A stretch of 64,000 nt of DNA, taken from Lineolata rhizophorae. Its lineage: Eukaryota; Ascomycota; Dothideomycetes; Lineolatales; Lineolataceae. Below the pieces are notes generated by a model, which saw nothing but the letters and a program-made list of their open reading frames with translations, was not told the origin of the DNA and ran no database searches. The DNA lies in assembly GCA_010093515.1 (NCBI GenBank), contig MU001694.1, positions 436,557-500,556 of the forward strand. Direction: 5' to 3'. This document shows positions 49,609 to 59,861 of this stretch, in pieces. Position 1 is the stretch's first letter; the number at the start of each line of letters is the position of its first letter. Made by a program: the position numbers and the translations under genes.

Positions 49609-50048
49609 AACTAATTAGACGTATCGGCAATAACGTGAAGAACTCGAGAATGTTTGCCAATGGACGCGTTCATTATTGCACCCACCATAAATACCAGCAA
49701 CTGTGCTCCCTTCGTTCGGCAGTTGTGCATCTACTAAATTCCTAGCCCCACGAAGCCCCGCCAAGCAGTTCCTCGGCGGCAGATGGTTTCCAAGGTCATG
49801 GGCCACAAATCGCAGAATTGCTAGTCGGAATAGGCTTAGGCTGCTGATTAAACAGCAAGCAATGTGGACTGGCTGCTGCACACTGGAATCGTCCAACAGT
49901 CGAATTGTAGCACCATCGATACGTACCTATTAGGTATGGAGAGATGTAAGTCGCTGCAACGGCCTTGCGTGAGAACTCGCCATCACGTGGGTGCTAGCGC
50001 CGGTGAGTCGTGCCGGGCCTGGTCGCTCCTCGTTTCCGTTCTGCACCT
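49609..50048. other. P450 promoter region up to the LINE insertion
   Basis: 440 bp between the P450 start codon and the target-site duplication of the LINE. No element is recognised. Confidence 0.5.
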
Positions 50049-50061
50049 TACCTTAACAGGT
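50049..50061. repeat. 5' target-site duplication of the LINE
   Basis: TACCTTAACAGGT, identical to 55696-55708; the flanking bases on both sides differ, so the repeat is exactly 13 bp. Confidence 0.85.
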
Positions 50062-50164
50062 AGCTGGTTGGCACGACGCTCCTAAGTGCAGACGGTGCGA
50101 AGAATATACCTACCTACCTACCTCGTGTACAAGTGGTGAGAACTTAATTAGGAGAGAAGGCCCG

Positions 50165-51463
50165 ATGGCCGCCTCAACACCAGGACGCGTGCCTTCAACA
50201 CCACCAGCTACGGCTCCGCCAGCCGCACCAACAAAAGGCCGTACAAGGAAGCCAAGCGCGAAAGTTCTCGAGGCTCAGCACTCACTTAAAACACGAGCAA
50301 CGGCGCCGAAGTCAACACAGGACGGACTATCCATAATCACGGTCAACCCCCTTGGACGCGAAGGAAGAGACACGAACCTAGAAGAAGTTGCGGCGCTCAT
50401 TCCGAACCTAAAAGAGACAATTGCACAGCAGAGCAGCATCATCACGAACCAGAATAACATCATCGAAAGTGTCAGAACCGACCTCGCAGAGATCAAATTA
50501 GAACAGCAGACTCTCAAGAGCCAAAACACCGAACTCCAGGAGGAGATCCGTTCCCTCCGAACGCAGCTTGACACCCTCTCGGCATCGCCTCCGTCAACAC
50601 AATCATGGGCATCGGTAGTGGCCAGCGGAGGCGTAGGAGGATCAGGGACAACTCTCTCGCGAACAGCACGCACCGGGAACACACGCAAGGAGCCCAACCG
50701 CCAGTTGGTGGTTGATGTCAGCCGAGCGGAAGAGGGAGCGGTAGTAAAGTTGGCGACAACCGAGGTGGCAAAACAAACCATTGTACAAGGCATGGAGGGG
50801 GTCGAAAGGCTCACCGGGACTACTCTACATGACTTCCGAGTATGGCGAGCGGACGATAAGGCAAGCGTCATCAAATTCTCGGTAGAAAAGGACAAGGAGG
50901 CCGCGTTCCGGCAGACAACCGCTCACTGGCTGGAACCGCACATCCCCGGGGCCAGGCTTGTCGGACCAAAGTGGTACGCGGTCAAAGCGGACTGGATCGA
51001 AGTCCCTCTGGCGATGGATATCGACAGCGGGAAAGTCAGCAAGTCGGCCATGGAGCGCTTCGGGGCGGAGAACGGGGTGGAGGTGTGTACGATGAGATGG
51101 CTCGGACGACCAAGGCCTAGCGGGCAGCACGCGTCGGTGGTTATCAAAGTGGCGACGAAGGAGGACGCGGAGAAGCTGCTGAGGTCGGACAGCATAACTT
51201 TCGGCGGAGGAGGAATCATCGTGTCGCCGTTCGAAGAGCGACGCACCCCGGTGGCTTGCTTCAAATGCAGGTTCGGGCACCGAGCTAGAGACTGCATGCG
51301 ACCGGAGACATGCGATATGTGTGGACAGGAGGGCCATCTCCGGTGCGAGACGGTTAACCTGCGGTGTGTGAATTGTCAGGGCCCGCACCGGGCCTCACAT
51401 CGAGAGTGCCCGGAATACAGGAGACAGAAGGCCAGGATTCTCTCACGCCAACAACATGAGTAG
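50165..51463 (+). CDS. LINE ORF1, nucleic-acid-binding protein
   Basis: 432 aa. The N-terminus is Pro-, Thr- and Lys-rich and disordered, followed by a coiled coil (about 75-140; IIENQNNII-like and LKSQNTELQEEIRSLRTQL). The C-terminus holds zinc knuckles: CFKCRFGHRARDC, CDMCGQEGH and CVNCQGPHRASHREC. It packages element RNA in the family. Start is ATG 50165; the end overlaps ORF2 in ATGAGTAG. Confidence 0.9.
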   Translation: MAASTPGRVPSTPPATAPPAAPTKGRTRKPSAKVLEAQHSLKTRATAPKSTQDGLSIITVNPLGREGRDTNLEEVAALIPNLKETIAQQSSIITNQNNIIESVRTDLAEIKLEQQTLKSQNTELQEEIRSLRTQLDTLSASPPSTQSWASVVASGGVGGSGTTLSRTARTGNTRKEPNRQLVVDVSRAEEGAVVKLATTEVAKQTIVQGMEGVERLTGTTLHDFRVWRADDKASVIKFSVEKDKEAAFRQTTAHWLEPHIPGARLVGPKWYAVKADWIEVPLAMDIDSGKVSKSAMERFGAENGVEVCTMRWLGRPRPSGQHASVVIKVATKEDAEKLLRSDSITFGGGGIIVSPFEERRTPVACFKCRFGHRARDCMRPETCDMCGQEGHLRCETVNLRCVNCQGPHRASHRECPEYRRQKARILSRQQHE

Positions 51464-54400
51464 AGAACTCCGCATCCTTCAGGTGAATTTAAAGAAGAGT
51501 AGGGAGGCACAGCACGCGCTGCACAACGATGCGGCGCTCAAAGACTTTCATTTCATTCTAGGCCAGGAGCCTAGGTGTCTGTTGGTAGAAGGGGAGGTGA
51601 AAATAACAGGGACAAATCCGCGATGGACGACATTCATCCCGAATGGCAGAAGACAGCGCCGCCCGTACATTAGATCGTGCATTTGGGCGTCTAGAGAGCT
51701 GGCAGTTACTCAGCTGCAGGCAGATTCAGCGGACATCACGGCAGTGACGACACAGGTCGGCCAAAGAAGGTTTATGATCGTATCAGTATACATTCCAGAC
51801 CTTTGTTCGAGGAGAACCAAGGAAGAGAACTTGGACGAGCTTGCCAGCAGGCTGGAGACAATCAACGGACTGGTTCAAAACGAGCTTCTGCGCGATCCAC
51901 ACACGGAAGTAGTAATTGCAGGCGACTTCAATCGACACAATCCGCTGTGGGGAGGCAGCAACATCAGCAGCGCGCTGAGCCAGGAAGAGAGCGCGCCGAT
52001 CGTCGACTTTATGGCGGAGCTGTCGCTCCAAAGCCTCCTCCCTGCGAGGCTTATCACGTTCGTGAGCGACGCGGGACGCATGTCCACAATCGACCTGATG
52101 CTTGCAACTCCTGGCCTAACGAGGGACCTGGCCAAGTGTTCGATCTGGGAGCATGAGTACGGGTCGGATCATAGGGCGATCCGTACCAGTTTCTGGGTCG
52201 ATATAGATAGGCAGGAGAGCCAAGAAAGACTGCTGTTTAAGAATGCGCCATGGGATAGGATTCGAGAAGCGGTGGAGCGACAGAAAGAGGCGGGGTACCC
52301 AACTAACGATGTCGACGAGATGGTTGGCTGTCTTAACCGATGGGTTAACACAGCCCTCGAGGCACACTGTCCTCGGGCCAAGCCGTCGCCGTACACGAAG
52401 AGATGGTGGAATGAGGACCTTACGGCGCTGAGGAAATCGTACACTTACTGGAGGAATCGAGCATGCGCGATGCGGCGGCAGGGGAGAGAGGATGCAGAGC
52501 TACGCAGCACGGCAACACGAGCGAAGAGGCTCTTCCACCGAACGATCCGGCGACATAGGAAGCTGCACTGGGACGAATTCCTCGACAATAGCGACAATGT
52601 ATGGAAAGCGGCCAAGTACCTGGACTCGCAGGCGACTGCTTCGTTCGCTAGAGTGCCGCCAATCAAGAAATCAGACGCAGAGGGGTGCTTCGTCACAGAA
52701 AACTATGATATCGCCAGAGAACTGCTCCAGGCATTCTTCCCGGTTCCTCCGCCATGCGAACAAGATGAAGAAGCTTCGACCAGCTACAACCAGCTGCCGT
52801 GGGAACCCATCGCCAAACATGAGGTCAGGACAGCGGTGTTCCGGGCCAGCCCGGACAAGGCACCTGGAAGAGACAACCTTCCAGCACGTGTGTGGAGGGA
52901 GATGTGGCCCGTCCTGGACGATGAGATTATGTCGCTCTTCACCAAGTCGCTCGAGACAGGAAAGGTGCCGCGAGAATGGAAGATCGCGAAGATTGTGCCG
53001 CTGCAGAAACCGAAGCGGAAGGATTACACGATAGCAAACAACTACAGGCCGATCTCCCTCCTCCCGACACTAGGGAAGGCGCTAGAGTCGCTAGTGGCGG
53101 AGAGGATCGCATACTTGGTAGAGGAATTCAGTCTACTGCCCAAGACACACTTCGGGGCCAGGAAGCAGAGGTCGACAACACATGCGCTATCGTACCTCTG
53201 GGAGGATGTGTTTAAAGCTTGGAGAGGAAAGAAGACGCTGTCTCTCGTGTCGTTTGATGTCAAAGGCGCGTACAACAACGTGGCCACAGAGCCGGAAATC
53301 AGGAGGCTACGGCAGCGACAGATCCCCGAGACGATAGTGCGGTGGGTGCAGGACTTTTGCACGAATCGGCGAGCCTGCATTCTCGTCAACAAGTTCACAT
53401 CAGAGGTGCAGGATCTCCCGCAAGCGGGCCTTCCGCAGGGATCAGCGCTGGCTCCAATACTCTTCCTATTCTTTAACGCGGATCTTGTGCAAAGCGCACC
53501 AAGGAACGGCAGTTCTATGGCCTTCGTCGACGATTATTCGGCATGGGTCGTAGGCTCTTCAGCGGAAGAAAACACCCAGGCCATCCAGGACGAGATTATA
53601 CCAATGCTCGAGAAGTGGGAACGGACCAGCGGCGCCAAGTTCGAAGCAGAAAAGACGTCGTTTATCCACCTCACCAGGTACAGAGATGCGGGAAGAGACA
53701 GCACCACGCCGCTGCAATTCAAAGGCAGAGAGATCTCCCCGGTAGAGAAAGTCAAGATCCTTGGGGTAACACTGGACAAAGAGCTGCGATTCAAGGCACA
53801 TCTAGCGGATAAGGCAGGCAAGGCCACCAAGGTAGCGCTCGCCCTGCGCAGATTGAAGGGACTCCAGCCAAAGAGTGTCAAGCAGCTGGCCAAGAGCTCG
53901 GTGCTGCCGGTAGCAGACTACGCGTCGCCGATATGGTACCCGCTCGCAACGTACGAGCTGATGCAGCTCCTCCAACAGGCGCAGAGGATCACAGCGCAAG
54001 CGGTCATCAGAGGATTCCGCACGGTCGCCCGGTCGATCGCGGAGGCGGAAGCTGGCCTGCTCCCTCTCGAACAGAGGTTACGCAACCAGGCCATCGCGTT
54101 CTGGGTGTCGATTCACAAGCTGGGCCAATCGCATCCGCACTGGATGATCCGAAGGCAGAGGATCTGCAGACGACACCGTTCGCCGCTCCAGAGGACGGCC
54201 ATAATGTGCGAAGGTGTCCAGGTGGACGGGCTGCTAGAGGTCAAACCATATGCGTGTCCGCCGTGGGTACCTAGACCCGACGTTGTGATATGTGAGGACA
54301 AAGAGCATGCGCAAGCTATTATCGAAGAGTACGAGCCCGGGCAGGTTGACATATACGTCGATGCATCGGTGCGAAACGGCAGGGCAGGGGTTGGAGTGTA

Positions 54401-55361
54401 TGCTACGCCATCGAGAGCATCAGTCTCGAAGACGGTAGCAAGTTCCACCCAGGCCGACGCTCACCTTACAGAACTCCTTGCGATCAGCGAGGCAGCCAAC
54501 TGGCCGTGGGGCCCGGCGTGCATGGCTAGTGACCAAGGCGGTTCTCCAACACATACCTCGAGAATACGAATATTCTCTGACTCGAAGTCGGCGCTGCAGT
54601 CGCTATGCAGCTGGAGAGCGGGAGCCTGCCAGGAAGTGGTGGCCGAGATCACTAAGAAGCTCTGGCTGAGCAATGTCACATTGTACTGGGTCCCTAGTCA
54701 CGCAGGATTCAGAGGAAACGAGGAGGCCGACAGGCTCGCCAAAGCAGCGACGAGATCAGAGAGCGAGGAGCCACTGCAGAGAGATGGCCGTCCATGGTAT
54801 CTCGTGACGCAAGCCCTTGAGAAGGCCGGCATAACGGCAGGACCGCTCTTGGCAGGAAGACCAAACACCGGCAGGTTTACAAGAAAGATTGATGCAGCAC
54901 TGCATCTAGGCAAAGCCGCGGAGCTGTACCAGCAGCTGGTCAGCTCGGAAGCTGCCATCCTCGCGCAGCTACGGACGGGCAAGTCGTTTCTGAAGGAATA
55001 CCTCCACAAGATCAACGCGTCTGAGACGGCGGCCTGCGACTGCGGGCTCACAGAATCAATACCGCACTTCCTCTTCTCCTGCAGGAGGTGGGCGCAGCAG
55101 AGAACGAAATTGAGGCAGCAGCATGGAGACCGATTTGGAGACCTGTCGTATGCACTAGGGGGCTATTCAAGCAGACATGAGGGAGGCGTGAACATCGACG
55201 GCCCAATCGAACACTGGAAGCCAGATATTAATGTGGTCAAGGCCACGATCCAATTCGCAAAGGACACTGGACGCCTTCAGCCATGTAAACAGGACGCAGC
55301 CAACGCAGGAGCTGAGATCAACGAGCGACTACTCTTGAGGATTCCCTCACCCACCTTCTAA
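51456..55361 (+). CDS. LINE ORF2: endonuclease, reverse transcriptase, RNase H
   Basis: 1301 aa, one uninterrupted frame. The N-terminal AP-type endonuclease starts with LRILQVNLKKS and has GQEPR, VVIAGDFNRHNPLWGG and SDHRAI. The reverse transcriptase (about 470-760) has NNYRPISLLPTLGKALE, FDVKGAYNNV, GLPQGSALAPILF and the active site FVDDYS. The RNase H domain (about 955-1110) has IYVDASVRNG, ELLAISEA, FSDSKSALQ and PSHAGFRGNEEADRLAKAA, so all four acidic positions and the His are present. The C-terminus has a CDCGLTESIPHFLFSC zinc-like motif. ATG 51456 lies within the last codons of ORF1, suggesting termination-reinitiation (inference). Confidence 0.93.
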   Translation: MSRELRILQVNLKKSREAQHALHNDAALKDFHFILGQEPRCLLVEGEVKITGTNPRWTTFIPNGRRQRRPYIRSCIWASRELAVTQLQADSADITAVTTQVGQRRFMIVSVYIPDLCSRRTKEENLDELASRLETINGLVQNELLRDPHTEVVIAGDFNRHNPLWGGSNISSALSQEESAPIVDFMAELSLQSLLPARLITFVSDAGRMSTIDLMLATPGLTRDLAKCSIWEHEYGSDHRAIRTSFWVDIDRQESQERLLFKNAPWDRIREAVERQKEAGYPTNDVDEMVGCLNRWVNTALEAHCPRAKPSPYTKRWWNEDLTALRKSYTYWRNRACAMRRQGREDAELRSTATRAKRLFHRTIRRHRKLHWDEFLDNSDNVWKAAKYLDSQATASFARVPPIKKSDAEGCFVTENYDIARELLQAFFPVPPPCEQDEEASTSYNQLPWEPIAKHEVRTAVFRASPDKAPGRDNLPARVWREMWPVLDDEIMSLFTKSLETGKVPREWKIAKIVPLQKPKRKDYTIANNYRPISLLPTLGKALESLVAERIAYLVEEFSLLPKTHFGARKQRSTTHALSYLWEDVFKAWRGKKTLSLVSFDVKGAYNNVATEPEIRRLRQRQIPETIVRWVQDFCTNRRACILVNKFTSEVQDLPQAGLPQGSALAPILFLFFNADLVQSAPRNGSSMAFVDDYSAWVVGSSAEENTQAIQDEIIPMLEKWERTSGAKFEAEKTSFIHLTRYRDAGRDSTTPLQFKGREISPVEKVKILGVTLDKELRFKAHLADKAGKATKVALALRRLKGLQPKSVKQLAKSSVLPVADYASPIWYPLATYELMQLLQQAQRITAQAVIRGFRTVARSIAEAEAGLLPLEQRLRNQAIAFWVSIHKLGQSHPHWMIRRQRICRRHRSPLQRTAIMCEGVQVDGLLEVKPYACPPWVPRPDVVICEDKEHAQAIIEEYEPGQVDIYVDASVRNGRAGVGVYATPSRASVSKTVASSTQADAHLTELLAISEAANWPWGPACMASDQGGSPTHTSRIRIFSDSKSALQSLCSWRAGACQEVVAEITKKLWLSNVTLYWVPSHAGFRGNEEADRLAKAATRSESEEPLQRDGRPWYLVTQALEKAGITAGPLLAGRPNTGRFTRKIDAALHLGKAAELYQQLVSSEAAILAQLRTGKSFLKEYLHKINASETAACDCGLTESIPHFLFSCRRWAQQRTKLRQQHGDRFGDLSYALGGYSSRHEGGVNIDGPIEHWKPDINVVKATIQFAKDTGRLQPCKQDAANAGAEINERLLLRIPSPTF

Positions 55362-55680
55362 TCGAATACACTGCGAGCCTCCTCCACACGTGCCTCCACT
55401 GGTGCGTCGCCAATTAAGAAGCGCACGACGCTGGAATTGCCCTGCGGACACGAGGCCTTATAAATACTCCCTGGCTCGCCTCTAAACCCCGACGTGCCAC
55501 AATTTGACGGTAACGTATCACTCTCGTTTATTTCCTTAGTTGAGCATGGCGTTAGGCAATGGATGAGCAGTTCTCATAGTTGGCTTCTGAACTGGAGCTG
55601 GTGCGGAAGTGGCAAGATGTATTTAGCTAGCACCTAGTAACGGCCCATACCCTCGATGGTGCATGGCCATAATAGAATTT

Positions 55681-55695
55681 ACATACATACATACA
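55681..55695 (+). repeat. ACAT-repeat 3' tail of the LINE
   Basis: Short tandem ACAT units directly before the 3' target-site duplication, as in fungal LINEs that end in simple repeats. Confidence 0.75.
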
Positions 55696-55708
55696 TACCT
55701 TAACAGGT
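55696..55708. repeat. 3' target-site duplication of the LINE
   Basis: TACCTTAACAGGT, identical to 50049-50061. The empty site can be read as this sequence once, joining 50048 to 55709. Confidence 0.85.
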
Positions 55709-56667
55709 CTCTTTTCTACCCCTGCCTGCCGGACAAGCCTGTGACGCTTGACTCTCCGTTCAATCTGGACAGGAATCTGGCACGCTGCTTCTGTACTTCG
55801 CGCGCTAGTCTCGCCTACTGATTTTGCGCGTGCCGAAGCGCAGCCTCGAATCAACCAAGGCAGCTACGGCGAACTAGCGATGAGTCGAAGCCGCGGGAGG
55901 CCTGCCTCGCTCTATCCCGAGGGCAGCAGCAAGTCAAGGAGCGCGGCTCGTCCGGGAGTAGGAGTGCCGTAGGAGCCAGCGGTCGGAAAATACGCGCGGG
56001 AGTAGCACACCCGTGCATCGAAGTATTTAAAGCTGCGAGTTGCTTGCTGCGGTCCTTTTCTTTTCACTCTGTGAACATATAGAGGAGCATGCTTTGCGTC
56101 CGCATTGCGTTGAGTTGTTAGCCCGTTAGGTTTGCATTCAGAACGCCTTACACCATTAGCCCGACAACTGCCTATACTCAGACACCTTTTTCAGGCCTTT
56201 TAGAACGGACCTATCGCGCTTTCAAACGGAAGAATAACTACTACGACGAGCGGATCGACAACAGAGTGGGAGGCTCGTCAGCCTGGGTGCCCGCTCCACC
56301 GATTCCAGACGACTTCACTGTCGTTCCCCCCGCTTGAGCAACTACATCCAAGCCGCCCCTTGTAGAAGAGATGGACCGCCGTGCACCCGAAATCCTTTGC
56401 CATAACGAATGGCCGCCAGCACTCGCAGCTCGTCGTAGCAGACATTTTCGTGCCCCGTTGGCAAGAATTGCAGAAGCGGCCGGACCCACTTTTTGCCGTC
56501 TTTCTTGGCAAACTTGATATGGATGGCACCAGCGAGCCTGCGCGGCTCAATTGAGCCCTGATACGAGTCATCGCAGCACGAAGGAGCGTCAACAGGCTTC
56601 GGCTGACAGGAGCATATTCCCGAGCGACCTCCCCGGCTCCGCTATCAACGAACTCGTGTACTAGGCC
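55709..56667. other. Intergenic between LINE and protease fragment
   Basis: No supported gene. Stops occur in all frames within 100-300 bp; part may be decayed upstream sequence of the protease fragment. Confidence 0.4.
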
Positions 56668-57001
56668 GTGTCGCTAGAGAAGCTCGATGGCATCAAGGTG
56701 ATGAAGTACAGGTGGATGACTAAGGCGACCGATGGGGAAAGTTGGGTGATGCTGCATCCATTGGGAACACAATGGGATGAACTTCACGGATTGGTACATC
56801 CGCAGCAAGACGGAAGGAGGCCCTTTTTCGGCCAAGGGCGATTCGGGAGCAGCCCTCGTTGATTGCAGGTCGAAGAAATGTATCGGAATGTTGCTCGTCT
56901 GCACGATGGAGAAAGGGGTAGATCTCACGCGCTTTGCGCCGTGGCATATTTTGAAAGAAAGTGTGCAGCAAACCATAGGTTCGAAAATGCACTGGGAATA
57001 A
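56668..57001 (+). pseudogene. Broken trypsin-like serine peptidase fragment
   Basis: Two overlapping frames together look like the C-terminal half of a chymotrypsin-fold peptidase. The first frame (from 56668) has LDGIKVMKYRWMTKATDGE. The second (from 56777) has GGPFSAKGDSGAALVD, with the catalytic-Ser motif GDSG, then KKCIGMLLVCTMEKG and TRFAPWHILKESV. Stops upstream in the second frame show that a frame change separates them. No His/Asp half is recognisable upstream. In fungi such peptidase domains occur on multidomain conflict-type proteins; whether this was one is inference. Confidence 0.5.
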
Positions 57002-57602
57002 GGAGGCTTAGGCGCGCTTAAAGGACTTGCACGCCCGAAGTACGTCTCCCTTCCTCGAGCGTATGCGGGAAGTCTAGCGAAGTTGGGCTTCTTGTCTAGC
57101 GCGGAGGAGAAACTCCCTCCCCCCGCCCCCCCCTCCTTTTTTTCTGCTTTAGTCTGTTTTTGGCTTTATAGATTCGGTACGGACGTCTGTGCGGAGAACC
57201 CTCTCTTTATAGGCTAACCCTGCTTATAAGGATCATGGAGATGTACCCTATCACTGATCGCTACGGTAGATTGGAGTTAGAGCGCCTACGTTACTGTATT
57301 AGCTCTGCGTCTCGTACCTAGGTAGTATGTAAGTCGTCGAGACGGACTGCACAAGAATCAATTAGCGCCCATCCATCCGCTGCTAGCTATGAATCCTTTC
57401 GCCAAGCGCCGCCTTCGTCGGCGTCGCTCTCCGTACCCCGCTCCTCGGTGATTAAAGCTCACGTTACAACAGTCCGCACAACTGGACATTCATGGTCATT
57501 CTTCGGGTCTAAGGTCTGTCCTTAATGCCACTATAGGAATATGACTTGGCTGTGAACTAATAAATAAATAGTAGCCTGACGCCCAGCTAACTGAAATTCG
57601 CA
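57002..57602. other. Intergenic upstream of the HET gene
   Basis: C-rich and T-rich runs at 57115-57145. An AT-rich segment (AATAAATAAATAG near 57561) lies about 35 bp before the HET ATG and may serve the promoter. Confidence 0.45.
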
Positions 57603-59861
57603 ATGGACCACCTGGTGTTCGGAGAGCACGACGTCCCAATCATCGTCCCTTACCTTCTTCTTGAGGATTTTGCCTACGATAATGAGGACTTCCATGCCTA
57701 TCCCGAGAGATGTGGCTGGGATTTTGACGTCTGGCTAAAGCACGATGCTATGAGACAAGGGATCGATATCAACGCTTGGCTACGAGACGGTCCGAAGAAA
57801 GCGGAGGAGTTGCCGGCATTCTTACAGTCATGGCTGTTCTTTGGGCTTTTATCCGCATGTCTCAAGACGTCTGTCGACACGAACGACTTCGTCCGGCTTG
57901 ATGAATCTAGTGGAAGCAAGGTCATAACGACGGCGAATCTAGATAGCTATCTTCGACGCTATCAGCCGCAGTTCGTTGGATGCCCCACGGAAGAAAAGAG
58001 TGAACTGCTAAGCGAATTCCTTGAAATCATGAATACGGCGGGCAAAATCCTTGGCCTGGTCCAGCTGACTATTGACTGGGGAGATCCTCCTTTCGTCGAC
58101 GCTCTACGAGAGGTCCACTTCAGCTGCTGCCTTATCGCAAGGTCTCTCACACCGGTTGTCGGCGTTACGCTCGGCGGCAGCGTTGCTCATAGCAATGTTG
58201 GCATGGGCAGAATGCCATTGATCGTTCAACGAATGCAGCGTGATGGGTGGTGTCCTCACACGGTTGCGCGGCTCACGGAGGGCCTGTACCACGACGCTCA
58301 AGCATACGCGTATTCTCTAGGGACACTGCGGGCGCGGCAGGACCATAGCAAATGCAAGACGAGCTACTGCATCGCGAACCAGGCTGGAGAGGACTTTGTG
58401 CCGAAACATCTCGAACCCGACTGCGACTGCGAGCACGTCGAGGCGCCGATAGATGCCATCGTCCAGACGCTCCAGGACGGGTTCGTGCCCGTACTCAGCG
58501 CTGAAATCTCCGAGGAAGATGGGTCTTCACCGACCTTTGCTGTCTCTAGGATGGATTCGAACACTCCATACATACCCATCTCGCACGTATGGGCCGATGG
58601 GTTGGGCAACCCGAAGGCAAACGCTATCCCCCGATGTCAATTGGAAAGTCTCAATGCCGCTCTTCGAGAAATCGAGGACAAAGAAGGCAAACACTTACCC
58701 TTCTGGCTTGATACCCTGTGCATACCCGTCGCAAAAGAGCACCAGGCTTTGCGAGACTTTTCTATTCAGCGAATGCACGACATTTACAAGGATTCCTACG
58801 GCGTTTTAGTTCTTGACCCTGACTTTGCGGTTATGTCTCCGGAAGCCGAGTTCTGGGAGACAACGAACCGTCTCTTGATGAGTGGCTGGATCACGCGACT
58901 CTGGACATATCAAGAAGGTGCATTGCCTGCTCGGCTGTACCTCCGTGTCCGCGGCGGAGTTGTTGAAGCCGAAGAAGTCATGGACCGATTCCGTTTGGGC
59001 AGGTTGCATTTGACACCCGTCACACATGCTCTTTCGCTTTCTGCCGTCAGCGGATATGCGAATTTTATGCCGCGGTTGCCGGACTTCCAAGACGACAAGA
59101 CTGACGTGCCCATCCAGAAGATCATTTTCTCCCTCGCCGGACGAATCACGAGTCGCCCGGGTGACGAGTCAGTGTGCATCGCGACATCCCTAGGTTTGGA
59201 CCCTAGCGCTATCCTCGCCTGCGACGATCCCGCGGACCGCATGTGCGAGCTCTTGAAGCTGTTGCCATTCATTCCGGCGAACGTACTTTTCTCGACGGGC
59301 CGTCGACTGACCATGAAAGGCTTTCGGTGGGCGCCAGAGACTTTTCTGCAGCCTGGAGGGTTAATTGGAAAGCCTGTTCCGGCCCGCATCCAGTTGAACG
59401 GAGAAAGTCACGAGAGGCACCTGTCGTACCTACATCCCGACGGCAAAGGGCTGGTTACCTATCTCCCCGGCATTCGCATACAGGAGCTCGATTTATCCAA
59501 GGCACGTTGGGATATTGCATTCCCGAACGGCACTTCTTTTCGAGCCGGTAACTATTTCAACGAAAGCTCGTCGACGTCTGTCATGAAAGACATCGCAATC
59601 TTGCTTCCCATGCCGCCAAATGAAGCAAGGAGCAAGGTTGGATGGACACACCAGACTGGCGTTTTGGTCGGCATATATGGCAAGACTCGGGATCCTTCCG
59701 CATCGAAGCTCAGCTTCAAGATGATTCGTTCCGGAGGAGTTATCGGGTCGGTGTTTGTAGAAAGCCAACCGAGCTTAGGCTCTCTGGGTGGCCAAGACGA
59801 CGAGTATCATGCAAAGGGAGAGATTATGGAGCCGAAATGGTGGCTTTTGGACGGAGTGTGA
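57603..59861 (+). CDS. HET-domain (heterokaryon-incompatibility-like) protein
   Basis: Intronless, 752 aa. The three HET blocks are clear: YIPISHVWADGLGNP at about 323, LPFWLDTLCIPV at about 366 and RMHDIYKDSYGVLVLD at about 389, followed by WITRLWTYQEGALPARLYL. HET domains trigger cell death or growth arrest in fungal non-self recognition; most family members are uncharacterised. The N-terminal 300 residues include a Cys/His-containing segment (CKTSYC...DCDCEHVE). No NACHT, ankyrin or WD40 repeats follow the HET domain. It sits among a LINE and two broken genes, a typical accessory setting. The ATG at 57603 starts the frame directly. Confidence 0.88.
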   Translation: MDHLVFGEHDVPIIVPYLLLEDFAYDNEDFHAYPERCGWDFDVWLKHDAMRQGIDINAWLRDGPKKAEELPAFLQSWLFFGLLSACLKTSVDTNDFVRLDESSGSKVITTANLDSYLRRYQPQFVGCPTEEKSELLSEFLEIMNTAGKILGLVQLTIDWGDPPFVDALREVHFSCCLIARSLTPVVGVTLGGSVAHSNVGMGRMPLIVQRMQRDGWCPHTVARLTEGLYHDAQAYAYSLGTLRARQDHSKCKTSYCIANQAGEDFVPKHLEPDCDCEHVEAPIDAIVQTLQDGFVPVLSAEISEEDGSSPTFAVSRMDSNTPYIPISHVWADGLGNPKANAIPRCQLESLNAALREIEDKEGKHLPFWLDTLCIPVAKEHQALRDFSIQRMHDIYKDSYGVLVLDPDFAVMSPEAEFWETTNRLLMSGWITRLWTYQEGALPARLYLRVRGGVVEAEEVMDRFRLGRLHLTPVTHALSLSAVSGYANFMPRLPDFQDDKTDVPIQKIIFSLAGRITSRPGDESVCIATSLGLDPSAILACDDPADRMCELLKLLPFIPANVLFSTGRRLTMKGFRWAPETFLQPGGLIGKPVPARIQLNGESHERHLSYLHPDGKGLVTYLPGIRIQELDLSKARWDIAFPNGTSFRAGNYFNESSSTSVMKDIAILLPMPPNEARSKVGWTHQTGVLVGIYGKTRDPSASKLSFKMIRSGGVIGSVFVESQPSLGSLGGQDDEYHAKGEIMEPKWWLLDGV

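Larger units (their letters stand above)
50062..55695 (+). mobile_element. Full-length LINE retrotransposon (Tad1-like)
   Basis: Non-LTR retrotransposon of about 5.63 kb. Its limits are set by the perfect 13-bp duplication on each side and a 3' tail of ACAT repeats (55681-55695), which replaces a poly(A) tail. The 5' leader is only about 103 bp and holds a run of TACC repeats (50106-50121). Two intact ORFs overlap by 8 nt. There is no sign of stop-codon decay, so the copy is young or escaped repeat-induced mutation. Domain order (zinc-knuckle ORF1; endonuclease, reverse transcriptase and RNase H in ORF2) matches the fungal Tad1 clade. Confidence 0.9.
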
